Assembly (NCBI GenBank): GCA_022451485.1 | Contig: JAKUQS010000013.1 | Location: 1-64,000 of the forward strand | Length of the DNA: 64,000 bases | Reading direction: 5' to 3' | Source of the DNA: Gammaproteobacteria bacterium | Lineage (GTDB): Bacteria > Pseudomonadota > Gammaproteobacteria > Arenicellales > UBA868 | Shown here: positions 18,907 through 27,484 of the stretch, one piece after another | How positions within the stretch are numbered: position 1 is the stretch's first letter | How the letters are laid out: every line of letters starts with the position of its first letter | The notes under the pieces: generated by a model | Told to the model about the DNA's origin: nothing | What the model saw: only the letters and a program-made list of their open reading frames with translations | Database searches by the model: none | Position numbers and translations under genes: made by a program

Positions 18907-19683
18907 TCAGCTGCCGTAGACGTCGATTTCGAAATACTTGTCGTTAAGCTTTTTATATGTTCCATCAGCTCGAATGTCGCCGATTGCCTTGCTCAATGCA
19001 TCACGTAGGGTTGTGTCTTTCTTGCGCACCGCAAATCCAGCACCAATGCCTTGGCACTGTGGATCGTCGATGGCTCCGCCAAGAAAGTCGAATCCTTTCC
19101 CAGCATCAAGCTTGAGAAAGCCTTCGAGTGCCTGTAGCGAGTCCGACAACTGAGCATCGAGTCGGCCGGCAGCGAGATCCTGCCAAACTTCTTCTTGCGT
19201 TGCGTAGAGCACAATTTCTGCGTCGGGATACAGTTTTTCCGCAGAACACTGATGGGTAGTTGCGCGTTGTACACCAACGCGTTTGTACTTGAGTCCATCG
19301 GCTGTGTCATCGAATCCCGGATTCTTCTTGGCAACCAGCATGGCCGGCGTGTTGTAGTACTTGACGGTAAAATCAACTTTCTTTTTACGCTCTTCGGTAA
19401 TAGACATTGATGCAATGATGGTGTCGAATTTTCTTGCCAGCAGGGCAGGGATCATTCCGTCCCATTCTTGTTCAACGAGCACGCATTTCTTGTTTAGGCG
19501 TTGGCACACTTCATGAGCAAAGTCGATATCAAACCCTTTGAGTGTTCCGTCGGCTTCCTTCCACGAAAATGGTGGGTAAGCTCCTTCTACGCCGACTCGT
19601 AAACTGTCGCCGGCGTACGTTACTGCGCTGCTCAACATAAATATTGTTGTGAGCAAAGGTAAGAGCAATTTTTTCAATGGCAT
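18907..19683 (-). CDS. artI: Periplasmic basic/polar amino-acid-binding protein
   Basis: 258-aa family 3 solute-binding protein with a signal peptide (MPLKKLLLPLLTTIFMLSSAVTYAG). The mature chain opens DSLRVGVEGAYPPFSWKEADGTLKGFDID, the typical lobe 1 of lysine/arginine/ornithine/histidine-binding proteins. The ATG at 19683 is chosen because GGAGG stands about nine bases before it; a longer in-frame ATG lacks the signal context. It is second in the artP-artI-artQ-artM-like operon. Confidence 0.88.
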   Translation of the reverse strand: MPLKKLLLPLLTTIFMLSSAVTYAGDSLRVGVEGAYPPFSWKEADGTLKGFDIDFAHEVCQRLNKKCVLVEQEWDGMIPALLARKFDTIIASMSITEERKKKVDFTVKYYNTPAMLVAKKNPGFDDTADGLKYKRVGVQRATTHQCSAEKLYPDAEIVLYATQEEVWQDLAAGRLDAQLSDSLQALEGFLKLDAGKGFDFLGGAIDDPQCQGIGAGFAVRKKDTTLRDALSKAIGDIRADGTYKKLNDKYFEIDVYGS

Positions 19684-19757
19684 GGGTTGAAACCTCCTCC
19701 GGTGTTGTTGTGATGACAAAAGTGGTGCATGACAGACTGACTCCCTTAAGGCGACAT

Positions 19758-20534
19758 TCAGTGCAGTGTATTCGACAGAAATTGTCGAAAGCGGTCAGAT
19801 TCTGGATTACTGAACATAGCTTGCGGTGTTCCCTCTGTTTCAATCAGCCCTTCATGAAGAAAGATTACTCTGTTAGACACGTCCCGCGCGAATCCAATTT
19901 CGTGGGTGACGACGAGCATCGTTCGACCTTCGTCTGCCAGAGTCCGCATGACTTTGAGTACTTCGCCCACTAGTTCTGGATCCAGCGCCGAAGTGGGTTC
20001 GTCGAACAGCATCACCGCAGGTTCCATGGCGAGGGCACGGGCGATGGCCGCCCGTTGTTGTTGTCCCCCAGAAATGTGAGCGGGATAATAGTCACGTCGA
20101 TCCGACAGGCCAACCTTTTCGAGGGTGGCTTGAGCGCGTTCATAGGCTTCTATCTTCGATAGTTTCAACACATAAATCAGTGCTTCGGCCACATTGTCAA
20201 GTACTGTCATGTGTGACCACAGATTGAAATTCTGAAACACCATGCCAAGCTGGGCGCGAAGGCGGACAACTTGTCGCATGTCCGCTGGCGCCGGGTTGCC
20301 GGCACGGTCTGTCGTCATGTGGATCGTTTCGCCTCTAACGGTAACGGAGCCACTATCTGGAATCTCAAGCAAATTGATACAGCGCAGGAATGTGCTCTTG
20401 CCCGAGCCCGATGCACCCAGCATGGAAATGACATCACCTTCGTTGGCGTTAAGAGAGAGGCCTTTGAGCACTTCTTCCAAGCCGAACCTTTTACGTAGGT
20501 TGTCTACAACAAGGGCCGGGGGGTTTTTTTCCAT
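19758..20534 (-). CDS. artP: Polar/basic amino-acid ABC transporter, ATP-binding protein
   Basis: 258-aa ATPase: Walker A GASGSGKST, Q-loop VFQNFNLWSHMTVLDN, signature SGGQQQRAAIARAL, Walker B VMLFDEPTSALDP and the switch histidine in VVTHEIGFA. It is closest in pattern to HisP/GlnQ. It begins only 17 bp after the upstream potC-like permease gene, so the polyamine-type and amino-acid-type importers may share a transcript. Confidence 0.9.
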   Translation of the reverse strand: MEKNPPALVVDNLRKRFGLEEVLKGLSLNANEGDVISMLGASGSGKSTFLRCINLLEIPDSGSVTVRGETIHMTTDRAGNPAPADMRQVVRLRAQLGMVFQNFNLWSHMTVLDNVAEALIYVLKLSKIEAYERAQATLEKVGLSDRRDYYPAHISGGQQQRAAIARALAMEPAVMLFDEPTSALDPELVGEVLKVMRTLADEGRTMLVVTHEIGFARDVSNRVIFLHEGLIETEGTPQAMFSNPESDRFRQFLSNTLH

Positions 20535-20551
20535 CCGTTGGTCGGTCGACG

Positions 20552-21436
20552 TTAGCCAGGGCTGACGCCACGCAGTCGTTCAGTGCGTCGTCGTAACAAC
20601 TCGACAGTAGTTAGTAGGAGAATGGACAAGATCACTAAGATGGTCGCAACGGACAGGATAGTTGGACTGATTTCCTGACGAATCCCTGACCACATTTGTC
20701 GCGGCAGCGTAATCTGATTTTGTCCGCCGATAAAGAGGACGATGACCACTTCATCAAAAGATGTAATAAAGGCGAACAGTGCACCAGAAATCACGCCTGG
20801 TGTGATCAGAGGTAGTTGTACTTTGAAAAAACTACGCACCGGTGTACCGCCGAGGCTGGCCGCGGCCTTCATCAAATTGGTGTCAAAGCCGACCAGCGTT
20901 GCGGTCACAGTGATCACGACAAAGGGTAATCCAAGCACGGTATGCGCCAGGATCATTCCGGTAAACGTTGACACGAGCTGCCATTTCGCGAAAGCGAAGA
21001 ACAGACCCGATGCTGTGATGATCAAAGGAACAATCAGGGGAGAGATCATCAGCGCCATGATGCCTTTGCGAAATGGCATATGTGGCCGGCTCAGACCGAG
21101 TGCACATAAAATCCCAAGCGTGGTTGCCAGAATGGTTGCTGCGAGACCAATTCTCAGGCTGTTCCAGGCACCGTCTTTCCAACGGTCAGAGCAAACCGTT
21201 GTGATGCCCGGGTCGGAACAGTCGCCCATCATTATGCGGTACCAGCGCAGTGAAAATGCATCGGGATCAAGCGCGAGTAATTCCGGTGTAAAGTGTAGGA
21301 ACGGTGATTTTGAGAAGGACAGCGGAATGACCGCAATCAATGGCATCACCAGAAAAAACAAAACGATCGCGCAGATCGCAAGGTAGGTATAGTGCCACAA
21401 ACGTTGGGGCAGAGTTGCGTAAGCGGGTAATGCCAT
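20552..21436 (-). CDS. potC: Spermidine/putrescine-type ABC permease (PotC-like), system 1
   Basis: 294-aa inner-membrane permease with six hydrophobic segments and the EAA-type loop KAAASLGGTPVRSFFKVQLPLITPGV. It forms the channel with the PotB-like protein encoded 4 bp upstream. The assignment is to the polyamine/2-aminoethylphosphonate/iron-type permease superfamily; polyamines are the commonest substrates, but this cluster's substrate is not proved by the sequence. Confidence 0.85.
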   Translation of the reverse strand: MALPAYATLPQRLWHYTYLAICAIVLFFLVMPLIAVIPLSFSKSPFLHFTPELLALDPDAFSLRWYRIMMGDCSDPGITTVCSDRWKDGAWNSLRIGLAATILATTLGILCALGLSRPHMPFRKGIMALMISPLIVPLIITASGLFFAFAKWQLVSTFTGMILAHTVLGLPFVVITVTATLVGFDTNLMKAAASLGGTPVRSFFKVQLPLITPGVISGALFAFITSFDEVVIVLFIGGQNQITLPRQMWSGIRQEISPTILSVATILVILSILLLTTVELLRRRTERLRGVSPG

Positions 21437-21440
21437 CAGA

Positions 21441-22706
21441 TCAGTTCATGCGCATGTTGTCGATGCCAACGATGCGGTCATATACCCAGTAAAGGAGCAA
21501 AATGGCCGCTAAAAGGAGGGTTCCCATGGCGGCCGCAAGGCCCCAGTTAAGTGATTTCTGCATGTGGTAGGCAATCATGTTGCCGATCAGTTGTCCATCT
21601 TTCCCACCCACGAGTTCAGGTGTGATGTAGTAACCGATGGCTACAATAAAGACGAGAATCACGCCTGCGCCTACGCCGGGAAGCGTTTGGGGCAAGTAAA
21701 CTTTTAAAAAGGCCAGCGAAGGCGGTGCGCCGAGATTCTGAGCTGCGCGCATGTAACTCGGCGGGATCGTTTTCATAACGCTGTAGATGGGCAGAATCAT
21801 GAAGGGCAGAAGGATCTGAATCATGACGATAACGGTACCCGTAAAGTTGTACATCATGGGCAAACGATTTTCGTCATCGAGAATACCGCTCCAGACCAGC
21901 GTGCTGTTGACCACGCCGTTGTTTTGTAACATGACCATCCACGCCACGATCCGGACGAGTAGTGATGTCCAAAACGGCATCAATACGCAGATCATCAGCA
22001 GGTTAGAGTAGCGCAGGGGTAGCGTTGCCAGCAGGTGTGCGACAGGATAGGCCATCGCTAGACAACCGACCGTGACGATCAGGCTCAGAAGAAGTGTTCG
22101 CCACCACAGCATGACGTAGACTCGGCGCTCCTTCTCTTTCATAACGACATGTTTGTTAGCGTCGTATTGACGATCCACGGCATTTAAGAAATAGCCTAGC
22201 GTCTGCGGATCTTTCATCGCACCAAGCGTCTGCCAGAAGGTGACATCACCCCATCGCTTATCGATTTTGATCATCGCATCGCGATAAGGCGGGCCTTTGA
22301 TTTTTTTCTTGAACTTTCGCCCGGACTTCTTGATTAAACTTCGCCAGCCGGGTTTTTCATAGTTCATTCGAGTGGTGGCTTTCCCGACCGTATATTTGTC
22401 ACCCGTCGTGATGTCCAGAAAGATCGCTTCGAACATTGCTTCTTCGGGCAAGGATTGGCGATCCCAGGACTCAAACGCCACAAAGGTTCTGGGCAACGCG
22501 CTATTGACTAGCGTGTCATCCACACTGCGTGATAACAGGTTAAAAATGGGGACAACGAAAATAATAATGAGAAATAACAACGCGGGCAGGACCAACAAGA
22601 TGCCGCGTAACTTGCTGCGCCGAAGAGAGCGGCCCAGGCTGACCTTAAGCGGGGTTCCATCTGCGGTCAGCAGTGGCCCAGATGCCGTGTTCTCTACTGT
22701 GGCCAT
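21441..22706 (-). CDS. potB: Spermidine/putrescine-type ABC permease (PotB-like) with long insert, system 1
   Basis: 421-aa permease, about 120 residues longer than E. coli PotB. After the first membrane helix (about residues 33-57) comes an extra-membrane insert to about residue 195, rich in lysine and aromatic residues (KKSGRKFKKKIKG), before the transport domain begins at WWRTLLLSLIVTVGC. The EAA loop reads RAAQNLGAPPSLAFLKVYLPQTLPGV. Similar inserts occur in PotB-like proteins of other proteobacteria as far as I recall. It follows a strong hairpin and precedes the potC-like gene by 4 bp. Confidence 0.85.
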   Translation of the reverse strand: MATVENTASGPLLTADGTPLKVSLGRSLRRSKLRGILLVLPALLFLIIIFVVPIFNLLSRSVDDTLVNSALPRTFVAFESWDRQSLPEEAMFEAIFLDITTGDKYTVGKATTRMNYEKPGWRSLIKKSGRKFKKKIKGPPYRDAMIKIDKRWGDVTFWQTLGAMKDPQTLGYFLNAVDRQYDANKHVVMKEKERRVYVMLWWRTLLLSLIVTVGCLAMAYPVAHLLATLPLRYSNLLMICVLMPFWTSLLVRIVAWMVMLQNNGVVNSTLVWSGILDDENRLPMMYNFTGTVIVMIQILLPFMILPIYSVMKTIPPSYMRAAQNLGAPPSLAFLKVYLPQTLPGVGAGVILVFIVAIGYYITPELVGGKDGQLIGNMIAYHMQKSLNWGLAAAMGTLLLAAILLLYWVYDRIVGIDNMRMN

Positions 22707-22749
22707 TACGCTCTGCCCGTTGGTCGTTTGGTCAGGTAGCCAGGAAAGG

Positions 22750-22780
22750 GCTGGACCGGGTGTTAAACACCCGGTCCAGC
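22750..22780 (-). repeat. Perfect hairpin after the potD-like gene
   Basis: Thirteen-base perfect inverted repeat GCTGGACCGGGTG (22750-22762) / CACCCGGTCCAGC (22768-22780), loop of five bases, between the binding-protein stop and the permease start. The minus-strand 3' flank (CCCTTTCC) is not a proper U-tract, so 3'-end stabilisation or partial termination is more likely than full termination. Confidence 0.7.
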
Positions 22781-22807
22781 AGTCTAGCTAGGCAATGAAT
22801 AACTGGA

Positions 22808-23902
22808 CTATTGACCCATCCAGGCTTTGAAACGCTCTGAGATTGAGTCGCCGTTATCAGCCCACCATTCCGGGTTGGCAAATACCGCATTCTTCACAGC
22901 GTCACCCGCATTGGGCATATGCTCCATGATATTGACACCCGTGTTAAACCACGGCTCACCGGCTTCGATAATGGCCAGTGCGGATTTTCTCATCGGACCG
23001 TAGTTGATCCACTTGGCCTGTCCGGCTTGTTGTGCAGGGGCCGAGGCATGAACCATAAACTCAAGGGCTTCTTTCTTGTTCTTGGTTCCCTTGAGCATCA
23101 CCAGCCACTCTTCCTCGAGAACCTGGCCATCCCAGTTGGTCACAAACTTAGCGCCTTCACTGAGCACGGCAGCCCCAATGCGGCCGTTGTAGGCCAATGC
23201 CATCGAGACCTCGCCACTGCTGACAAGTTCAAGGGGTTTTGAGCCTGATGACCAGAAAACCGCATGGTCCTTGATGGTATCAAGTTTCGCGAAAGCGCGG
23301 TCAATGCCCGCTGCGGTATCCATGACCTTGTAGACGTCTGCTGCAGCTACGCCATCAGCCATCAGCGCCATTTCAATCAGCGCATTGGCCCAGGTGTGGA
23401 TTCCACGTTTGCCAGGGAACTTCTTGACATCGAAGAAGTCACCGATGGTTTTGGGATTGCCCGCGGCATTTCCATCAAAGGTACCCTCTTGATAAAACGG
23501 TACATAAGACCAGAAAATTTGCGGTACGACGCAGTTATTAGGTACTGGCACCATGGTGTCGTCATCCATGGAGGTGCCGTCTGCTGCCGGGGTGAACGCA
23601 TCGCGTGGCAATTCTTCGAAAAGACCTTCGTCGCAACCGACTCGCGCCTCGTGAGGCAGTACATCGACGATATCCCACTGGATATTGCCAGCTTCGACCT
23701 GGGTGCGTACTTCGCCTAGGCCACCGTTGTAGTTAACAAAGTTAGCTTTGCCGCCTTTCCATGTGTCAGCGTAGGCCTTCTGCTGGCTCATAGTATAGGC
23801 ACCACCCCACGATGCAACTGTTATATCAGCTGCAGCAGGTAGTGCCAGGGCGGCACCGACCATAGTCGAAACCATGGTTGAAAGTAGCAGGGATTTCCTC
23901 AT
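22808..23902 (-). CDS. potD: Periplasmic solute-binding protein (PotD/family 1-like), system 1
   Basis: 364-aa extracellular solute-binding protein with signal peptide MRKSLLLSTMVSTMVGAALA ending near ALPAAAD. The mature start DITVASWGGAYTMSQQKAYADTW is typical of the family that carries polyamines or related cations. The start at ATG 23902 is supported by GAGGA eight bases upstream; a longer frame exists but precedes the signal peptide. It lies between the potA-like and potB-like genes of the same importer. The substrate could be spermidine, putrescine or another small cation. Confidence 0.85.
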   Translation of the reverse strand: MRKSLLLSTMVSTMVGAALALPAAADITVASWGGAYTMSQQKAYADTWKGGKANFVNYNGGLGEVRTQVEAGNIQWDIVDVLPHEARVGCDEGLFEELPRDAFTPAADGTSMDDDTMVPVPNNCVVPQIFWSYVPFYQEGTFDGNAAGNPKTIGDFFDVKKFPGKRGIHTWANALIEMALMADGVAAADVYKVMDTAAGIDRAFAKLDTIKDHAVFWSSGSKPLELVSSGEVSMALAYNGRIGAAVLSEGAKFVTNWDGQVLEEEWLVMLKGTKNKKEALEFMVHASAPAQQAGQAKWINYGPMRKSALAIIEAGEPWFNTGVNIMEHMPNAGDAVKNAVFANPEWWADNGDSISERFKAWMGQ

Positions 23903-23970
23903 TTGCTGATTCCTCGCTCTTGGTGAATGGAGCCGCGTCATGCGGCGGTATATGCCATCAGGCCGCGTGT

Positions 23971-25098
23971 TCAGGCGCCCTGGTAGACATCCAGTGCCCG
24001 GCAGTCCTCAGCGGACCAGCCGAATTTGACGCTATCCCCGGCTTGGAGGACGGCGTGTTCTGATGCATTGGGGATCTTGACGATAAAGTCGGTTTGGCCG
24101 CAAACAGAGGCGCGGGTGCGAATGTGATCGCCAAGGTAAATGAGTTCTTCCACGCGGGCATCGAAAACGTTAGGGAACTTGCCGGGCTCCGGATTCACTT
24201 CGACGCGCTCCGGCCGCAAAGACAGCGTTGTGCGGTCCCCGCTGGCGTCTACGTTAACTTTGAGCGCCTCGACAGTGGCACCGCCATCGGTCTGGACCTG
24301 ACAGTGGTTACCGTTAACCGAGGTCACTTGTCCAGGCAGCGTGTTGTTCTCACCAATAAATTGCGCAACGAATGCGTTGTTGGGTCGCTCGTACAGATCT
24401 GTTGGAGAGGCCAGTTGTTCGATGATGCCTTCATTGAATACGCAGATGCGATTAGACATCGTGAGTGCTTCAGATTGATCGTGGGTGACGTAGACCACCG
24501 TGACTTCAAGATTATCGTGGATATGTTTTATCTCGTATTGCATTTGTTCACGAAGCTGTTTGTCAAGCGCACCCAGGGGCTCGTCCATAAGAACCAGTTT
24601 GGGATCAAATACCAGTGCGCGTGCGACCGCGACCCGTTGTTGTTGGCCGCCGGAGAGTTGGCCGGGCCGGCGAGCACCGAAGTCACTGAGGCGAACCATA
24701 TCTAATGCACGTTTGATACGAGATTCAATTTCATTCTTGTTCATGCGGCGAACCTGGAGCGGAAATGCAAGGTTTTCATTAACCGTCATGTGTGGAAAGA
24801 GGGCATAGTTCTGAAAGACCATACCAATCCCTCTGCGATGTGGCGGGACAGCATTAATCGGCCGAGCATCCAGATAGATTTCGCCATGGGTTGCAGGCTC
24901 GAAGCCTGCAAGCATCATCAGACAGGTGGTTTTACCTGAACCGGAAGGACCGAGCAGCGTCAGAAACTCACCGCGCGCAACGTCAAGATTAAGGTCTTTT
25001 ATGACGAGCGATTCGCCGTCGTAACTTTTCTGGACCGCATCGAAACGCACATAGTTGTCTGTCTCCGCTGTGACGGATGACATTGAATCGCTATTCAC
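23971..25098 (-). CDS. potA: Spermidine/putrescine-type ABC ATPase (PotA-like), system 1
   Basis: 375-aa ATPase with Walker [11 protein letters not shown]-loop [17 protein letters not shown], signature [15 protein letters not shown], Walker [13 protein letters not shown] and H-loop [12 protein letters not shown], followed by a C-terminal TOBE-type OB domain (from about residue 290), as in PotA. It starts at GTG 25098 with GGAGG twelve bases upstream; an in-frame ATG at 25083 is the alternative. It is the first gene of the nine-gene minus-strand run potA-potD-potB-potC-artP-artI-artQ-artM-dapE. Confidence 0.9.
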   Translation of the reverse strand: MNSDSMSSVTAETDNYVRFDAVQKSYDGESLVIKDLNLDVARGEFLTLLGPSGSGKTTCLMMLAGFEPATHGEIYLDARPINAVPPHRRGIGMVFQNYALFPHMTVNENLAFPLQVRRMNKNEIESRIKRALDMVRLSDFGARRPGQLSGGQQQRVAVARALVFDPKLVLMDEPLGALDKQLREQMQYEIKHIHDNLEVTVVYVTHDQSEALTMSNRICVFNEGIIEQLASPTDLYERPNNAFVAQFIGENNTLPGQVTSVNGNHCQVQTDGGATVEALKVNVDASGDRTTLSLRPERVEVNPEPGKFPNVFDARVEELIYLGDHIRTRASVCGQTDFIVKIPNASEHAVLQAGDSVKFGWSAEDCRALDVYQGA

Positions 25099-25310
25099 AA
25101 CTCGCCATTTCCTCCAGCCGTATCGCTTGTTATCCGCCTTAAATGTGCTGGCGGGGGCATTCGCTAGCTCGTCGGTTGACGGATAGCGTTAATTTGCCCG
25201 TAAATTGTAATGTTAACCTTAGTCTAGGATATGTATCGCAAGGAAAACAACAGATCCTTTACCCAACCCATAGCAGGATGATAACGCATGTTTTTCGAAG
25301 TGAACCAAAT

Positions 25311-26252
25311 ATGAACCAAGTTAAACCCGTATTGCTAGTAAAGCGTGACCTCGACGTTGCGACTTGGGTCCAAGCACTTAACCAACAGATGCCGGCTCTT
25401 GAAGTGCGAATCTGGCCGGAACTGGGAGACCCATCAGAAATCCAGTTTGCACTCTTGTGGATGCCTCCCCCCGAATTGTTTACACAACTCCCTAACCTGG
25501 AGGTGATTTTTTCCGTTGGCGCCGGGATCGATCATTTGGTCGCGTGCCCATCGCTACCACGCAACATTCCTATCGTTCGTATGGTTGATCCTGGGCTAAC
25601 CTCCGGCATGGTTGAATATGTGCTCTATAACGTATTGCGATTTCATCGGGGGATGGATCGCTACGATGCGCAGCAGCGGGCTGCGCACTGGTCAGCGCTT
25701 CCCCAGATATCAGCGGAGGCACGTGCGATCGGAATCATGGGTTTGGGAATAATCGGTCAAGCGGTTGCAGAATTACTCGTCACGATGGGATTTAAAGTCC
25801 ATGGCTGGAGTCAAACACCAAAGGTTTTGAAGGGTGTGAAGAGTTGCGTTGGTGAAGCAGAACGCGACGCTTTTCTTCAAAACACAGAGATTCTGGTTGC
25901 GCTGCTTCCTTCTACTGTGGCGACGGTAGGTTTGATCGATGCCCGCTTCTTAACACAACTACCGCGTGGCGCATTCCTCATCAATGCAGGTCGAGGTGAC
26001 CTCATTCGCGAAGGGGATCTGCTCGACGCGTTGGACAGGGGGCATCTCGCCGCTGCCGCATTGGACGTTTTCTCGCAGGAGCCGTTACCAGTAGGGCACC
26101 CGTTCTGGCGTCATCCGAGGGTGTCGATTACGCCGCATGTTGCGAGCACCACGCAGGCGGATACGGCGGTTGGCCATGTGGTTACTAACATCGGTCGCTG
26201 GCAGGCGGGCCAGCCGTTGGGTCACGTCGCCGATTTGGAGCAAGGTTATTGA
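25311..26252 (+). CDS. ghrA: Glyoxylate/hydroxypyruvate reductase (D-2-hydroxyacid dehydrogenase)
   Basis: 313-aa NAD(P)H-dependent reductase, the same length as E. coli GhrA. Visible are the Rossmann motif GLGIIG, the substrate/cofactor arginine in INAGRGDLI, the catalytic glutamate region DVFSQEPLP and the catalytic histidine in ITPHVAS. The start MNQVKPVLLVKRD at 25311 is preferred for family length; an ATG at 25278 is in frame. Its stop codon overlaps the stop of the convergent L,D-transpeptidase gene by 7 bp, leaving no room for a terminator between them. Confidence 0.9.
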   Translation: MNQVKPVLLVKRDLDVATWVQALNQQMPALEVRIWPELGDPSEIQFALLWMPPPELFTQLPNLEVIFSVGAGIDHLVACPSLPRNIPIVRMVDPGLTSGMVEYVLYNVLRFHRGMDRYDAQQRAAHWSALPQISAEARAIGIMGLGIIGQAVAELLVTMGFKVHGWSQTPKVLKGVKSCVGEAERDAFLQNTEILVALLPSTVATVGLIDARFLTQLPRGAFLINAGRGDLIREGDLLDALDRGHLAAAALDVFSQEPLPVGHPFWRHPRVSITPHVASTTQADTAVGHVVTNIGRWQAGQPLGHVADLEQGY

Positions 26253-27484
26253 ATGTGCCGGCGCTCCGCCATCACCTGCCAGTTTTTGTTTGCATCATGT
26301 TGCCAATACTGATTGATGATCAGACGTGAGCCATCGGCGTTTTTAAATGTCAATCGTGCAAGAAATGTTTCAATTGAGTGGGGATAACCCATCAATTCGA
26401 TGTCAGGAATAGTGGGGTAATTCCAATCTGCCGTTAGCGGCGACAGCGGTCGTTCCTGGCTGGGGTTGCGTAAGGCTTCTTCAAGATGAGCCGCATTCAT
26501 GGCGCGGTAAACCTTGGCGAGTCCCGCCTTATCAATCCTGAGCCAGCTGCTGTGCCACTGTTGCACTGCGGCGATGGCATTCGCCCGGCGCTTTGGCAGA
26601 TCCTTTCGGGTAAGCCAGACAGGCGCATGATCCAGAATAACGGGAATATCGGTGGCGTTACCAGTAATTTCCCGCAGATGCTCGAACTCATGGTTAGACA
26701 GAGTGACGCACCCATCGCTGGCGTAGGGCCCGCGATTCACGTAGCCGGGTTCAGTGCCATGCAGCCAGATTCCATAGCCGGTCCGCTGTGTCATGCGATC
26801 GATCGAATTGGGATAATCGATAGGGAGAGCGCCTGGACCATACCGTGGTGGCAATTCCGCATCGGGAATAAAGGAAGTGATGCGATAGACCCCAACGGGA
26901 GTTTTACGATCACCCTCAATCTGTTTACCGATACCGTTTTTTCCGATGGTTACGTAATAGTTATGCAGGTGAATTAATCGACCTTTCTGGTGACGGTAGA
27001 CGTAGAGCCGGGATTCGGGAAGATCCACATAGATCAGGTAGTGTGTGTCTCGACCGGGCAACAGCAACCGGGAAGGCAGCAGATTGTCATTGGGTTTGGA
27101 TTGACTAGATTGGTAGCGCCAGCGAACCTGCAATTGGTTTTGGAGGTCATCAAGTGCGGCGCGCTCTCGGGTATGAATCGTTCGTTCACCGAGAGGTAGA
27201 CGTCCGCCTTGTGTGGCCAGAATATCCGCATAGAGTAATTTGGCAGTGCGGCTGTGTGGGTAATCAGTCAGCAGTGATTCGACCAGTATCCGAGCTGGAT
27301 CAAGATGACCATTTTGCATCGTTTCAATGACGCGCAACAAAGTGCTTTCATAAGTTGTCGGTTCTGCAGCAGCCAAGCCATGACCCGGTACGCTAACAAA
27401 AACCAACGACCAGAAGCTTATTTTGAGCGCCCTGTATGCCTTGTTTGGTTGAGCCAACTTGATGCGCTCCAATGATTGCTTCAC
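26246..27484 (-). CDS. L,D-transpeptidase (YkuD domain) family protein
   Basis: 412-aa exported protein with a hydrophobic N-terminal segment (KISFWSLVFVSVPGHGLAAAE). The central YkuD domain starts near HYLIYVDLPESRLYVY and has the catalytic motif HGTEPGYVNRG ... SDGCVTLSN, with the nucleophile Cys in DGCV. About 100 further residues resemble the small NTF2-like tail found on some of these enzymes. Expected role: 3-3 peptidoglycan crosslinking or attachment of proteins to peptidoglycan in the periplasm. It overlaps the upstream Sel1-repeat gene by 4 bp, so the two are coupled. Confidence 0.85.
   Translation of the reverse strand: MKQSLERIKLAQPNKAYRALKISFWSLVFVSVPGHGLAAAEPTTYESTLLRVIETMQNGHLDPARILVESLLTDYPHSRTAKLLYADILATQGGRLPLGERTIHTRERAALDDLQNQLQVRWRYQSSQSKPNDNLLPSRLLLPGRDTHYLIYVDLPESRLYVYRHQKGRLIHLHNYYVTIGKNGIGKQIEGDRKTPVGVYRITSFIPDAELPPRYGPGALPIDYPNSIDRMTQRTGYGIWLHGTEPGYVNRGPYASDGCVTLSNHEFEHLREITGNATDIPVILDHAPVWLTRKDLPKRRANAIAAVQQWHSSWLRIDKAGLAKVYRAMNAAHLEEALRNPSQERPLSPLTADWNYPTIPDIELMGYPHSIETFLARLTFKNADGSRLIINQYWQHDANKNWQVMAERRHIQ

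Noticed and set aside
20742-21386. Plus-strand open frame of 214 codons
   Set aside because: It is fully antisense to the potC-like permease gene, whose EAA loop and helices are clear; the long opposite frame is a by-product of codon use.
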